From assembly GCF_030811555.1 (NCBI RefSeq), contig NZ_JAUSQZ010000001.1, forward strand, positions 310,001 to 374,000: a DNA stretch of 64,000 nt. The letters run 5' to 3'. Numbering within the stretch: position 1 is the first letter of the stretch; each line of letters opens with the position of its first letter. The DNA is from Kineosporia succinea. Lineage in GTDB: Bacteria > Actinomycetota > Actinomycetes > Actinomycetales > Kineosporiaceae. A model generated the notes under the pieces. That model had not been told where the DNA came from. It saw nothing but the letters and a program-made list of their open reading frames with translations, and searched no databases. The position numbers were made by a program, and so were the translations under genes. Shown here in pieces: positions 7,414 to 15,712 of the stretch.

Positions 7414-9537
7414 ATGGTGAGCCCGGTCCCGTCCGGCGAGGTTCCCACCCCGGGTGCCGACCCGGTCCCCGACGAGGCGACCGACCCGCCCCGGCTCACC
7501 TGGCCCCAGGTGCTGCGCCGGTTCTGGCCGCTGACCCGGGGCCGCCGGGCGGCCATGGCCGGAGCGCTCCTGGCCTTCACCCTGGCCGTGGTCGCCGACG
7601 CGATCGGCATCGAGCTGCTCTCCACCCTCATCGACGGGGCGGTGGAAGACGCTGACCTGTCCCAGTTCTGGCACCCGGCGGCGATCTGGGCCGGGATCAC
7701 GCTGTGCGCGGCGGCCCTCACCTACCTCGGGTCGGTGCTCACCGCGTCGGCCGCCGAGCGCTTCTCCCGGCGTCTGCGCGCACAGACCCACGACCACCTG
7801 CTCACCGTCGCCCCCGAGGAACTCGACCGCCGGGCCCTGGGTGACGTGCTGTCCCGGGTGGTCGACGACACCGAGGACGTCGAGCACCTCACCGTGACCG
7901 GGATCATCGACGCCGCCGGATCCGCGCTCGCCGTCGTCATCTTCGGGATCGCGGCCTGGCGGCAGAGCTGGATGCTGGCCCTGGTCGTGCTCGCCGCCGC
8001 ACCGGTGATCTGGCTGCTGAACCGCTGGCTCACCGACCGCACCCACCGCTTCTCCATGCGTACCCGGGTGGCGCACGGTGCTCTGACGTCCGCCCTGGAG
8101 CAGAGCCTGACCAATTCGGCCCTGGTGCAGGCCTACAACGCACGGCCCGCCGAACGGCGCCGCCTGTCGCTGGTCTCGGGCCGGCTGATGACCGCCCGGC
8201 TGCGCCAGACGCGGCTCGCGGCCGTGCAGGGGCCGCTCACCGAACTGGTCGAGACGGCCGGGCTTCTCGCGGTCATCGGTATCGGGGTGATCGACATCGC
8301 GACCGGTGACCTGACCGTCGGCGGACTCCTCGCCTTCACCGCGTACCTGACGTTCCTGTACCCGCCGATCACCGCGCTCGGCCAGCTGGGGCTCACCGCG
8401 TCCAGCTCGGGAACCAGTGCGGCGCGGCTCGTGGAGCTGCTCGACCTGACGCCCGCCGTGCGCGAACTCGAGCCGGCCGCCGGAGCCGACCGACGCGTCC
8501 ACCATTCGCCGCCCCCGAACCCGGACCCGACCACGGACCCGACCGCGGCCCTTCGCCCGGTGCCCCTCGCGCGCCCGGACCTGGTCATCGAGAACGTGAC
8601 CGTGCGCTCCCCCGGGCGTGCCGACCGGCTCAGCGACGTGAGTCTGCGCATCCCGGCGGGTGCGCTGGTGATGGTGACCGGGCCGAGCGGTGCCGGGAAG
8701 TCCACCCTGGTGGAGCTTCTCGTGCGGTTCCGTGACCCGGACACCGGCCGGGTGCTGCTCGCGGGCCGCGACCTGCGCGACTTCCCGCTGGAGGAACTGC
8801 GTGACCAGGTGACGTTACTGCCGCAGGAACCGTTCATGTTCGACGAGACGGTGCGCGAGAACATCACCTACGGCGTCGCCCGGGACCCGGGCACCGACGC
8901 CATCCGGATCGCGGCCCAGGACAGCGGCGCCGAGGAGTTCCTGAAGCGGCTGCCCGAGGGCCTGGCCACCCCGGTCGGTCAGCGCGGCCGGGCTCTTTCG
9001 GGAGGTCAGCGCCAGCGTCTGGCGCTGGCCCGGGCACTGCTGCGTGGTGGTCCGGTGCTGGTGCTCGACGAGCCGACCACCGGTCTCGACCCCCAGGCGG
9101 CGGACGACCTGATCACCACCCTGCGCCTCCTCACCGAGCAGGGACGCACCGTGCTGCTGGTCACGCACGACCGCGAACTGACGCGCCGGGCCGACCAGGT
9201 CGTGGAGATCCGGGCCGGCCGGGTGCACCGTTCGAGCGTCTCGCCGCACTCCCGCACCCGCCCGATCCGGGTCGGCCAGAGGCTCGGTCACTCCACCGGC
9301 CTTGTGGCCGTGCCCGACGCGAGCCCCGAACCACGAACCTCCGAACCGCGGATCTCCGAACCACGAACCTCCGAACCATGGACGACCGGGCCACGCACGT
9401 TCGGACACCCGCCGGACGCGAGGCCGAGCCCCGGACGGCGCCGCACCGAACCGCCCAAGGCCACGACGACCCGGTCGCAGCTGATCCGCAGGGAACGCGC
9501 CCAGGAGCAGAACCAGGCCCCCGCCCAGCCGAGCTGA
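7414..9537 (+). CDS. ABC transporter, fused permease and ATPase (exporter type)
   Basis: 707 aa half-transporter of the exporter class, expected to work as a dimer in the membrane. Residues about 25-330 hold the six-helix transmembrane domain (FWPLTRGRRAAMAGALLAFT onward). A Pro/Asp-rich linker of about 40 residues precedes the ATPase. Walker A GPSGAGKST lies at residues 423-431 (Lys429), the signature is LSGGQRQRLALARALL, Walker B is VLVLDEPTT and the H-loop LLVTHD. No C39 peptidase domain is present at the N-terminus. After the ATPase there is an unusual tail of about 110 residues, rich in Pro/Arg/Ser with SEPRT/SEPRI/SEPRT/SEPW repeats, that is not part of the family. A leader resembling those of the two upstream small basic ORFs suggests a shared system. 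The substrate is unknown. Confidence 0.9.
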   Translation: MVSPVPSGEVPTPGADPVPDEATDPPRLTWPQVLRRFWPLTRGRRAAMAGALLAFTLAVVADAIGIELLSTLIDGAVEDADLSQFWHPAAIWAGITLCAAALTYLGSVLTASAAERFSRRLRAQTHDHLLTVAPEELDRRALGDVLSRVVDDTEDVEHLTVTGIIDAAGSALAVVIFGIAAWRQSWMLALVVLAAAPVIWLLNRWLTDRTHRFSMRTRVAHGALTSALEQSLTNSALVQAYNARPAERRRLSLVSGRLMTARLRQTRLAAVQGPLTELVETAGLLAVIGIGVIDIATGDLTVGGLLAFTAYLTFLYPPITALGQLGLTASSSGTSAARLVELLDLTPAVRELEPAAGADRRVHHSPPPNPDPTTDPTAALRPVPLARPDLVIENVTVRSPGRADRLSDVSLRIPAGALVMVTGPSGAGKSTLVELLVRFRDPDTGRVLLAGRDLRDFPLEELRDQVTLLPQEPFMFDETVRENITYGVARDPGTDAIRIAAQDSGAEEFLKRLPEGLATPVGQRGRALSGGQRQRLALARALLRGGPVLVLDEPTTGLDPQAADDLITTLRLLTEQGRTVLLVTHDRELTRRADQVVEIRAGRVHRSSVSPHSRTRPIRVGQRLGHSTGLVAVPDASPEPRTSEPRISEPRTSEPWTTGPRTFGHPPDARPSPGRRRTEPPKATTTRSQLIRRERAQEQNQAPAQPS

Positions 9538-9742
9538 GGAATCCGCGCCGACTCGTCCGCAGGTGACGGGCGGCACCAGCTCACAGGCTCGCTCAGCCGC
9601 GGGCGGCATCACGGCCGGACAGCTGGAGGCAGGGGCCCGGCTTCTGAAATCAGCTGGCCGATGCGTCAAGTCCGCAGGCCAATTCGTTAACGATCGACTC
9701 TTCAGCTGCATACCCGGGCTCTGCTCCAACCTCGGAGGAGCC

Positions 9743-10222
9743 TCAGGCCAGGACGACCCCGCCGATCCAGACGGCGGTGGCGAGCAGGCCGGCAGCCAGC
9801 TCGATGAGCATCGAGAGCCCGACGGCCTTGAGCGCCTGCACCGTGGAGGGCCAGGCCGCCGCGTGGCTCGACAGCCGAAGGAGCTCAGCCAGGTAGACCC
9901 CGAGGATGAATCCGAGGAACAGGCCGACGACCGGGACCAGGAAGAAGCCGAACACACCGAGTAATGCCCCGGCGGCCAACGTGATCCATGGCACACCGCT
10001 CTCGCGCAAGCGTTTTCCGGGCAGGGCGTACTTCACGACCGTGCCCAGCACCAGCACCGCCACCGCGATGCCGAACACCACCCAGCCCGCGACGGAGCCC
10101 TCGGCGAAGGCCCACAGGCCGACCCCGAGGGCCACGAGCACGAGCCCGGGCAGCACCGGCACGACGACACCGGCCAGCCCGACGACGATGAGCACCGCGG
10201 CCAGGACGGTCTCGGTGCTCAT
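9743..10222 (-). CDS. DUF456 family membrane protein
   Basis: 159 aa, almost entirely hydrophobic, with about four to five transmembrane segments. The VVGLAGVVVPVLPGLVLVAL opening and the glycine-zipper-like LGFILGVYLAELL segment are typical of DUF456. The function of the family is not established. The ATG at 10222 starts directly before the first helix; the ribosome site is weak. It ends 205 bp from the convergent ABC gene and lies 42 bp downstream of the DUF7455 gene on the same strand, probably in one transcript. Confidence 0.87.
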   Translation of the reverse strand: MSTETVLAAVLIVVGLAGVVVPVLPGLVLVALGVGLWAFAEGSVAGWVVFGIAVAVLVLGTVVKYALPGKRLRESGVPWITLAAGALLGVFGFFLVPVVGLFLGFILGVYLAELLRLSSHAAAWPSTVQALKAVGLSMLIELAAGLLATAVWIGGVVLA

Positions 10223-10264
10223 CGGGTGGTCTTGGTGATGGTCAGGAAGTCGGGGACGCGGGGA

Positions 10265-10495
10265 TCAGCGCTCGCCCTCGGGGGCGGTCGCGGGAGCGGG
10301 CGACGAGAGGTTCTTCGACTCGTCCTGGATGGACGCCTCAGCGGCCGTCAGCGCGTCTTTGTGCGCGTGCCCGTGATGGGCGCAGAACAGGAGCTCGCCC
10401 CCACCGGGCAGGACGACCCGCATGTAGGCCCGGGCTCCGCAGCGGTCACAGCGGTCGGCCGCGGTCAGCGTTTCTTGAGCAATGGCAGCACCCAC
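10265..10495 (-). CDS. DUF7455 family small zinc-ribbon-like protein
   Basis: 76 aa. The N-terminal half reads CDRCGARAYMRVVLPGGGEL, and the next block has CAHHGHAH; together these Cys and His residues look like a zinc-binding site. The C-terminal part is disordered. This small family is actinobacterial and often lies beside sigma-factor or topoisomerase genes; its function is unknown. The GTG start at 10495 is chosen because a near-perfect AAGGAGGT (10502-10509, minus strand) lies 6 nt away. It is divergent from parE across about 420 bp. Confidence 0.85.
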   Translation of the reverse strand: MGAAIAQETLTAADRCDRCGARAYMRVVLPGGGELLFCAHHGHAHKDALTAAEASIQDESKNLSSPAPATAPEGER

Positions 10496-10835
10496 GAGGT
10501 GACCTCCTTGAACATCCCGCCACGGGAATGAGACGGACCCTGGACGGGAATGGACATCGGTGACACTGAGAGAACAGTCAATCAGGCTTTCGCCTTCCCG
10601 GGGACGTCAGAGCGCCCCGTTCGCTGTCCGCGTAGTCACAGCGAACACACCGGGCGCACATCATCCGTCACACAGCGCTACCGTGAGCACGCCCGCATCC
10701 ACCCCCACGAGACCCTGCGCACCCGGCAGGTCCCGGCGAGTCCATGAACACCACACCGGGCATCCGGGTAATCTGCCCGGAAGCGGGCCGAAAGCACTGC
10801 GCCCGGGACCAGTCATGCCCTCGTCCGTTCGACGC

Positions 10836-10841
10836 TATATT
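10836..10841 (+). promoter_or_regulatory. Candidate parE -10 element
   Basis: TATATT embedded in an inverted repeat and overlapping the LexA-type box by one base. Predicted transcription start near 10848. No clear -35. Confidence 0.45.
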
Positions 10842-10856
10842 CGAACGGACGTTCGA
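10841..10856. promoter_or_regulatory. LexA (SOS) box
   Basis: TCGAAC-GGAC-GTTCGA is a perfect palindrome that matches the actinobacterial LexA consensus TCGAAC-N4-GTTCGA. A further GTTCGA half-site at 10827-10832 forms an outer 11-bp inverted repeat (10822-10832 with 10841-10851). Position over the presumed parE transcription start fits repression. Confidence 0.72.
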
Positions 10857-10918
10857 CCCGACCTATGGTGAACCATCCGACGCACCTGGTGATCCACCCC
10901 GACAGCAAGGAGCCGCCC

Positions 10919-13099
10919 GTGGCCGTGCAACCCAGCGAGACGGCCCGATCCCGCGCCGGCGGCACCGGCAAGCGATCGGCTTCCGCGGGCTCACGCACTT
11001 CCGGCGACTCCGGGTACACCGCGCGTCACCTGTCGGTGCTGGAGGGCCTGGAGGCCGTCCGCAAGCGCCCCGGTATGTACATCGGCTCGACCGACTCCCG
11101 CGGCCTCATGCACTGCCTGTGGGAGATCATCGACAACGCGGTCGACGAGGCCCTGGCCGGCCACTGCCAGCACATCCGGGTGATCCTGCACGCCGACGGC
11201 TCGGTCGAGGTGCACGACGACGGCCGCGGCATCCCGGTCGACGTGGAGCCCAAGACCGGTCTGACCGGCGTCGAGGTGGTCTTCACCAAGCTGCACGCCG
11301 GCGGCAAGTTCGGCGGCGGCTCCTACACCGCCTCCGGCGGTCTGCACGGCGTCGGCGCCAGCGTGGTCAACGCGCTCTCGGCCCGCCTCGACGTGCAGGT
11401 CGACCGGGGCGGCCAGGTCCACGCCATGAGCTTCCGCCGCGGCGAGCCCGGTGTGTTCGCCGGGCTCGACCCCGAGGCCGAGTTCACACCCTTCATCGAC
11501 AACTCCGCCCTGCAGATCGTGGGCAAGGTCAAGCGGGGCGTCACCGGCAGCCGGGTGCGTTACTGGGCCGACCGCCAGATCTTCCTGAAAGACGCCGCGT
11601 TCTCGTACGACGAGCTGGTCACCCGCGCCCGCCAGACCACCTACCTGGTGCCCGGTCTGGAGATCGTGCTGCGCGACGAGCGCGGCCTGCCCGGCACGCC
11701 CGGCGAGCAGGCCCCGGTGGAGGAACGCTTCCTGCACGAGGGTGGCATCGGCGAGTTCGTCGACTTCCTCGCCACCGACCCGCAGGTCACCGATGTGTGG
11801 CGGCTCGAGGGCACCGGCCACTTCAAGGAGACCGTGCCGGTCCTCGACTCCCGCGGCCACATGGCGCCGACCGAGGTCGAGCGCGAGTGCTTCGTCGACG
11901 TGGCGATGCGCTGGGGCACGGGCTACGACACCGAGCTGCGTTCGTTCGTCAACATCATCGCCACGCCCAAGGGCGGCACCCACGTCACCGGTTTCGAGCA
12001 GGCGATGCTCAAGACGCTGCGCACGGTGGTGTCCGAGAACGCCCGCAAGCTCAAGTTCAGCGAGAAGAACGACAAGATCGAGAAGGACGACGTGCTCGAG
12101 GGCCTCACGGCCGTCGTCACCGTGCGCCTCGCCGAGCCGCAGTTCGAGGGCCAGACCAAGGAGGTGCTGGGCACCAACGCGGTGCGCGGCATCGTCTCGC
12201 GGGTCATCGAGCGCGAGCTCACGGCCCACCTCAACGCCACCGGCCGGGCTGAGAAGGCGCAGGCCGGGCTGGTTCTCGAGAAGGTCGTGGGCGCCATGCG
12301 CACCCGCGTCACGGCCCGTCAGCACCGCGAGACCCAGCGCCGCAAGAACGCGCTGGAGACCTCGACGCTGCCGACGAAGCTGAAAGACTGCCGCAGCGAA
12401 GACGTCGACCGCTCGGAACTCTTCATCGTGGAGGGTGACTCGGCGCTCGGTACCGCGAACTTCGCACGCAACAGCGAGTTCCAGGCCCTGCTGCCGATCC
12501 GGGGCAAGATCCTCAACGTGCAGAAGGCGTCCATCGCCGACATGCTCAAGAACGCCGAGTGCGGTGCGATCATCCAGGTGATCGGCGCCGGTTCGGGCCG
12601 CACGTTCGAGCTGCCGGCCGCGCGCTACGGCAAGATCATCCTGATGACCGACGCCGACGTCGACGGCGCGCACATCCGCACGCTGCTGCTCACGCTCTTC
12701 TTCCGCTACATGCGCCCGCTGGTCGAGGCCGGCCGGGTCTACGCCGCGGTCCCGCCGCTGCACCGGGTCGAGGTCATCGGCTCCGGGCGGCAGAAGAACG
12801 AGATGGTCTACACCTACTCCGAGCAGGAGCTCCAGCGGCTGCTGGCCGACCTGAAGAAGCGCGGTCGCAGCTGGAAGGAGAACATCCAGCGCTACAAGGG
12901 CCTGGGTGAGATGGACGCCGACCAGCTGGCGGAGACCACGATGGACCCGCGCCGCCGCACGCTGCGCCGGGTCCGGATGGCCGACCTGGCCGCCGCCGAG
13001 CACGTCTTCAACCTGCTCATGGGCAACGACGTGGCGCCTCGCAAGGACTTCATCATCGAGGGTGCGGCCGGGCTCGACCGCGAGCGCATCGACGCCTGA
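10919..13099 (+). CDS. parE: DNA topoisomerase IV subunit B (ATPase)
   Basis: 726 aa. ATPase subunit that works with ParC to decatenate chromosomes and relax supercoils. The GHKL ATPase (YTARHLSVLEGLEAVRKRPG, GSTDSRGLMHCLWEIIDN, HDDGRGIPVD) is followed by the transducer domain and a TOPRIM domain (EGDSALGTA; DADVDGAHIRTLLL) and ends with the conserved RRTLRRVRM block. GTG at 10919 has AAGGAG at 10907-10912 with 6 nt spacing and is preferred; an in-frame ATG at 10865 would add 18 residues with no family similarity. The parC gene lies about 2.7 kb downstream on the other strand, so this is read as topoisomerase IV and not a second gyrase. A LexA-type box overlaps the promoter, which is unexpected for this gene. 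Confidence 0.93.
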   Translation: MAVQPSETARSRAGGTGKRSASAGSRTSGDSGYTARHLSVLEGLEAVRKRPGMYIGSTDSRGLMHCLWEIIDNAVDEALAGHCQHIRVILHADGSVEVHDDGRGIPVDVEPKTGLTGVEVVFTKLHAGGKFGGGSYTASGGLHGVGASVVNALSARLDVQVDRGGQVHAMSFRRGEPGVFAGLDPEAEFTPFIDNSALQIVGKVKRGVTGSRVRYWADRQIFLKDAAFSYDELVTRARQTTYLVPGLEIVLRDERGLPGTPGEQAPVEERFLHEGGIGEFVDFLATDPQVTDVWRLEGTGHFKETVPVLDSRGHMAPTEVERECFVDVAMRWGTGYDTELRSFVNIIATPKGGTHVTGFEQAMLKTLRTVVSENARKLKFSEKNDKIEKDDVLEGLTAVVTVRLAEPQFEGQTKEVLGTNAVRGIVSRVIERELTAHLNATGRAEKAQAGLVLEKVVGAMRTRVTARQHRETQRRKNALETSTLPTKLKDCRSEDVDRSELFIVEGDSALGTANFARNSEFQALLPIRGKILNVQKASIADMLKNAECGAIIQVIGAGSGRTFELPAARYGKIILMTDADVDGAHIRTLLLTLFFRYMRPLVEAGRVYAAVPPLHRVEVIGSGRQKNEMVYTYSEQELQRLLADLKKRGRSWKENIQRYKGLGEMDADQLAETTMDPRRRTLRRVRMADLAAAEHVFNLLMGNDVAPRKDFIIEGAAGLDRERIDA

Positions 13100-13110
13100 G
13101 GTTCGGCTGA

Positions 13111-13142
13111 TCAGGGCGGTTCCCGTGCGGGAACCGCCCTGA
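13111..13142 (+). terminator. Intrinsic terminator of parE
   Basis: A perfect 15-bp stem (13111-13125 with 13128-13142) starting 11 nt after the parE stop codon, with no U-tract. Confidence 0.85.
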
Positions 13143-13214
13143 CTCATGAGGACCGCCGAGGAATTTCACCCCGACGGGCTCAAGCGGCGCCCACCCCGGC
13201 CCGAAGTTCTGGCC

Positions 13215-14000
13215 ATGAAGCGCCCGAGGTTGTCAACGATCACTCCCTCCAGCCTCAGCCCGCGGGGGAAGTCGGCCGGTAGGTCCGTCAGCAAGTCCGT
13301 GCACACGCTGCAGGAACTGCGGAAACACCTGCCCGCCGACGTGCGCGGACGGCTGCAGGTCCATCTGCCGCACCGGCAGGCCCGGCGCCGTGACCACCGT
13401 CTGCTCATCGCGGGTGGTGTCGCGGTCACGCTGATCGCCGCCGCGGCTGCCGTGTACACGGCCCGCACCCGGCTGAAGCAGCTGCTGGACAAGCGCTCGA
13501 CCGAGAACTCCGAGCGCGGCCTGGACACGCTGACCGGTCTGCCGAACCGCGCCGAGGCGCAGTGGTGGCTGAACACGCGCCTGGCCCGCGCCCGTAACCG
13601 CAATCACCGGCTGGCCGTGATGATCCTCGACATCAACGGTTTCGCGGATCTCAACGAGATCCACGGCCGTGAGGTCGGCGACCACGTGCTGCAGGTGACC
13701 GCGGCGCGCATGCAGTCGCAGCTGCGCACCGGCGACATGGTCTGCCGCGTCGCGAACGACACCTTCATGGTGATCATGGACGCGATCGGCCCCGACCACC
13801 TGATCGCCCGCATCGGCGAGCGCGTCGTGACCACGGTGAGCGAGCCGATCAGCTTCCACGGCGAGCCGATCACCATCTCGGCCAGCGTCGGGTTCGCGAT
13901 CTCGCTCGACAAGGACAAGACCCCGGAACTCCTTCTGGACCGCGCCGACCGGGCGCTGGTGCAGGCAAAAGCGTCGAACCGCAACGTGGTTCAGTTCTGA
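13215..14000 (+). CDS. Membrane-anchored GGDEF-domain protein with degenerate active site
   Basis: 261 aa from the ATG at 13215; the alternative ATG at 13146 touches the parE terminator and is unlikely. One transmembrane helix at about residues 63-82 (LLIAGGVAVTLIAAAAAVYT) precedes a GGDEF-fold domain (LDTLTGLPNRAEAQ, VMILDINGFADLNEIHG, ISASVGFAIS, LDRADRALVQAKA). The signature GGDEF loop is replaced by ANDTF (residues 180-184): both glycines and the catalytic Glu are lost. The protein should therefore not make c-di-GMP; it may bind GTP or partner proteins. The family fold is clear; the sensory role is inference. Confidence 0.85.
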   Translation: MKRPRLSTITPSSLSPRGKSAGRSVSKSVHTLQELRKHLPADVRGRLQVHLPHRQARRRDHRLLIAGGVAVTLIAAAAAVYTARTRLKQLLDKRSTENSERGLDTLTGLPNRAEAQWWLNTRLARARNRNHRLAVMILDINGFADLNEIHGREVGDHVLQVTAARMQSQLRTGDMVCRVANDTFMVIMDAIGPDHLIARIGERVVTTVSEPISFHGEPITISASVGFAISLDKDKTPELLLDRADRALVQAKASNRNVVQF

Positions 14001-14015
14001 TCAGACTCTCACCCC

Positions 14016-14062
14016 CCCATGGTGGACGTTCGTGCGCTCGGGCCGCGGACGTCCACCATGGG
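14016..14062. terminator. Bidirectional terminator between GGDEF and CGNR genes
   Basis: 14-bp perfect stem (14016-14029 with 14049-14062), followed by TGTTTTGG on the plus strand; lies between two convergent stop codons. Confidence 0.8.
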
Positions 14063-14074
14063 TGTTTTGGTGGT

Positions 14075-14605
14075 CTAACGAACCTCTTTCGCGGCCTGCT
14101 GCCGGCGGCGCAGCGCCGCGACGTTCATGCGCGTGCTGCAGCGCGTGGAGCAGAACCGGCGGGAGCGGTTGGCCGAGGTGTCGATGAACGCATTGTCGCA
14201 GTCGGTGGCGGCGCAGCGGCCGATGCGGGTGGCACCGTGCTCGGAGACCAGCATGGCCAGACCGAAAAGGGTCTCGGCGCAGATGGTCTCACTGGCCGAG
14301 GCGGAGTCGTCCTGGATGTGGAGGTGCCAGCTGCTCTCGTCGTGCCCCGAGATCATCGGCCGGATCGGGTGTTTCGCCAGCAGGCCGTTCAGCGTGGCCA
14401 CCACCGCGGCGCCGTCGGTGGCCGCCGACGCGTCGGCCATCTCCTCCAGTCCCGCCCGGAACCCCTGGAGCACGGTGACGTCGTCGTCCCGGACCAGGTC
14501 GGCCACCCAGGTGCGGTGACCCAGGTAGGTGCGCACGTCGTCCGCCGACTCGATCGGCGTGTTCACCAGATCGACGGCGCGTTGTGCGTAAGCGGCGAAG
14601 TCCAC
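14075..14605 (-). CDS. CGNR zinc-finger (ABATE-domain) transcriptional regulator
   Basis: 176 aa. The N-terminal about 120 residues form the putative ligand-binding ABATE-type domain (AQRAVDLVNTPIE, TYLGHRTWV). The C-terminus is a zinc finger, RCAATDCDNAFIDTS, then FCSTRCSTRMNVAALRRRQ, with the four Cys in family order; CGNR itself reads CSTR here. These proteins are presumed DNA-binding regulators. The start is GTG 14605, with TAAGCT (14612-14617, minus strand) exactly 6 nt upstream, giving a leaderless mRNA. It is divergent from a methyltransferase gene, and an inverted pair CACTTGTG/CACAAGTG spans the shared promoter, one copy over the start codon. This is consistent with autoregulation. 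Confidence 0.86.
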   Translation of the reverse strand: MDFAAYAQRAVDLVNTPIESADDVRTYLGHRTWVADLVRDDDVTVLQGFRAGLEEMADASAATDGAAVVATLNGLLAKHPIRPMISGHDESSWHLHIQDDSASASETICAETLFGLAMLVSEHGATRIGRCAATDCDNAFIDTSANRSRRFCSTRCSTRMNVAALRRRQQAAKEVR

Positions 14606-14656
14606 TTGTGCAGCTTACAGCGATCGGGCTAGCGTAATGAGCGCAGTCCACAAGTG
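14603..14656. promoter_or_regulatory. Divergent promoter with inverted 8-mers (possible CGNR operator)
   Basis: CACTTGTG (14603-14610) and its reverse complement CACAAGTG (14649-14656) flank TAAGCT (minus strand, 14612-14617) and TAGCGT (plus strand, 14630-14635) -10 elements. One arm overlaps the CGNR start codon. Confidence 0.4.
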
Positions 14657-14676
14657 CCCATTACAGGGGAGCAGTC

Positions 14677-15462
14677 ATGACCGAGACCGTGACGACCGAC
14701 TGGGAATCCTGGCAGCGTCAGTGGGACGCGCAGCAGGAGGCCTACCTGCCCGACCGCGAGGAGCGGTTCGCGGCGATGCTCGACGCCGTCGAGGCGAGCC
14801 TGCCCGAGGGGGCCGCACCGCGGGTGCTCGACCTGGCCGGTGGCACGGGCTCGATCAGCCGGCGGGTACTCGACCGCTTTCCGCACGCCACGACGGTGGT
14901 GCTCGACGTCGACGCGGCCCTGCTGACGATCGCGCGGGGCACCTTCGTCAACGACGAGCGGGTCGAGGTGCTGGCCGGTGACCTCGAGTTCTCCAGCTGG
15001 GCAGCGGCTTTCGAACCGGCAAGCTTCGACGCGGTGCTCACCGCAACCGCGCTGCACTGGCTGAAGGCCGACCGGGTGGCGGGCGTTTACGCCGAGGCCC
15101 TGCCCCTGCTGAAGCCGGGCGGGCTGTTCGTCAACGCCGACGGGATGCACGACGAGTCGCTGGAGTCACTGCGCGAGGGGCTGCAGCGCGTGGAGAAGCG
15201 GCGCACGCGTCAGCGCTGGGACAGCGGCGTGCCCAGCTGGGAGGGCTGGTGGGACCTGCTGCGCGAAGACCCACTGCTGGCCGGCCCGACCGCCGAGCGC
15301 GACGCCTTCTACGCGGAACGGCGCGGCGACGGGCACACCCAGTCGCTGCCGTCGGTGAACTGGCACCTGGAGGCGTTGCGGGCCGCGGGATATGCCGAGG
15401 CCGGTCTGGTGTGGAGAGGGCTTCTGGACGCGGCGGTCACCGGGCGGGCGTCGCTCGCTTGA
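14677..15462 (+). CDS. Class I SAM-dependent methyltransferase
   Basis: 261 aa. The Rossmann-fold motif I is VLDLAGGTGSISRRVLDRFP, followed by motif II VVLDVDAALL, VLAGDLEFSSW and the LLKPGGLFVNADG segment. The final 90 residues form a substrate cap with no assigned specificity. ATG 14677 has GGGGAG 6 nt upstream. It is divergent from the CGNR regulator, whose product may control it. Tandem 17-bp repeats start soon after the stop. The substrate is unknown. Confidence 0.88.
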   Translation: MTETVTTDWESWQRQWDAQQEAYLPDREERFAAMLDAVEASLPEGAAPRVLDLAGGTGSISRRVLDRFPHATTVVLDVDAALLTIARGTFVNDERVEVLAGDLEFSSWAAAFEPASFDAVLTATALHWLKADRVAGVYAEALPLLKPGGLFVNADGMHDESLESLREGLQRVEKRRTRQRWDSGVPSWEGWWDLLREDPLLAGPTAERDAFYAERRGDGHTQSLPSVNWHLEALRAAGYAEAGLVWRGLLDAAVTGRASLA

Positions 15463-15476
15463 GAGGTCGGCACGGC

Positions 15477-15712
15477 CGAGCGGCTCGCACTCCTGAGCGC
15501 CTCACCCGCCGAGCAGCTCACACGTCCGGGCAACTGATGCCCCCGAGCAGTTCACCCGCCAGAACGGCTCACGCCCCGAGCAGCTCACGCTGGGACGGCT
15601 CGCGCTGGAACGGCTCACGCCCCTGAGCAACTCACGCTGGGACGGCTCACGCGCCAGAACGGCTCACGCGCCAGAACGGCTCACGCGCCAGAACGGCTCA
15701 CGCGCCAGAACG
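15477..15712. repeat. Intergenic minisatellite, degrading GAACGGCTCACGCGCCA array
   Basis: Three perfect 17-bp copies (15657-15673, 15674-15690, 15691-15707) follow older, degenerate copies with core -CGGCTCACG- back to about 15477. It fills the 3' region between the methyltransferase and parC stops. No open frame with coding character; no other feature in this 310-bp gap except the terminator. Confidence 0.85.

Larger units (their letters stand above)
10496..10918. other. Divergent intergenic region between DUF7455 and parE
   Basis: About 420 bp with no convincing gene. It holds a perfect 9-bp inverted repeat GTTCGCTGT/ACAGCGAAC (10619-10627 with 10638-10646) and, near parE, a LexA-type operator over a TATATT -10. 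The short frames here lack coding support. Confidence 0.6.

Noticed and set aside
9538-9742. Possible tRNA or small RNA after the ABC gene
   Set aside because: No T-loop or cloverleaf-compatible pairing was found, and no terminator-like stem.
10991-13147. 718-aa open frame antisense to parE
   Set aside because: A codon-bias shadow: parE on the other strand has all expected motifs.
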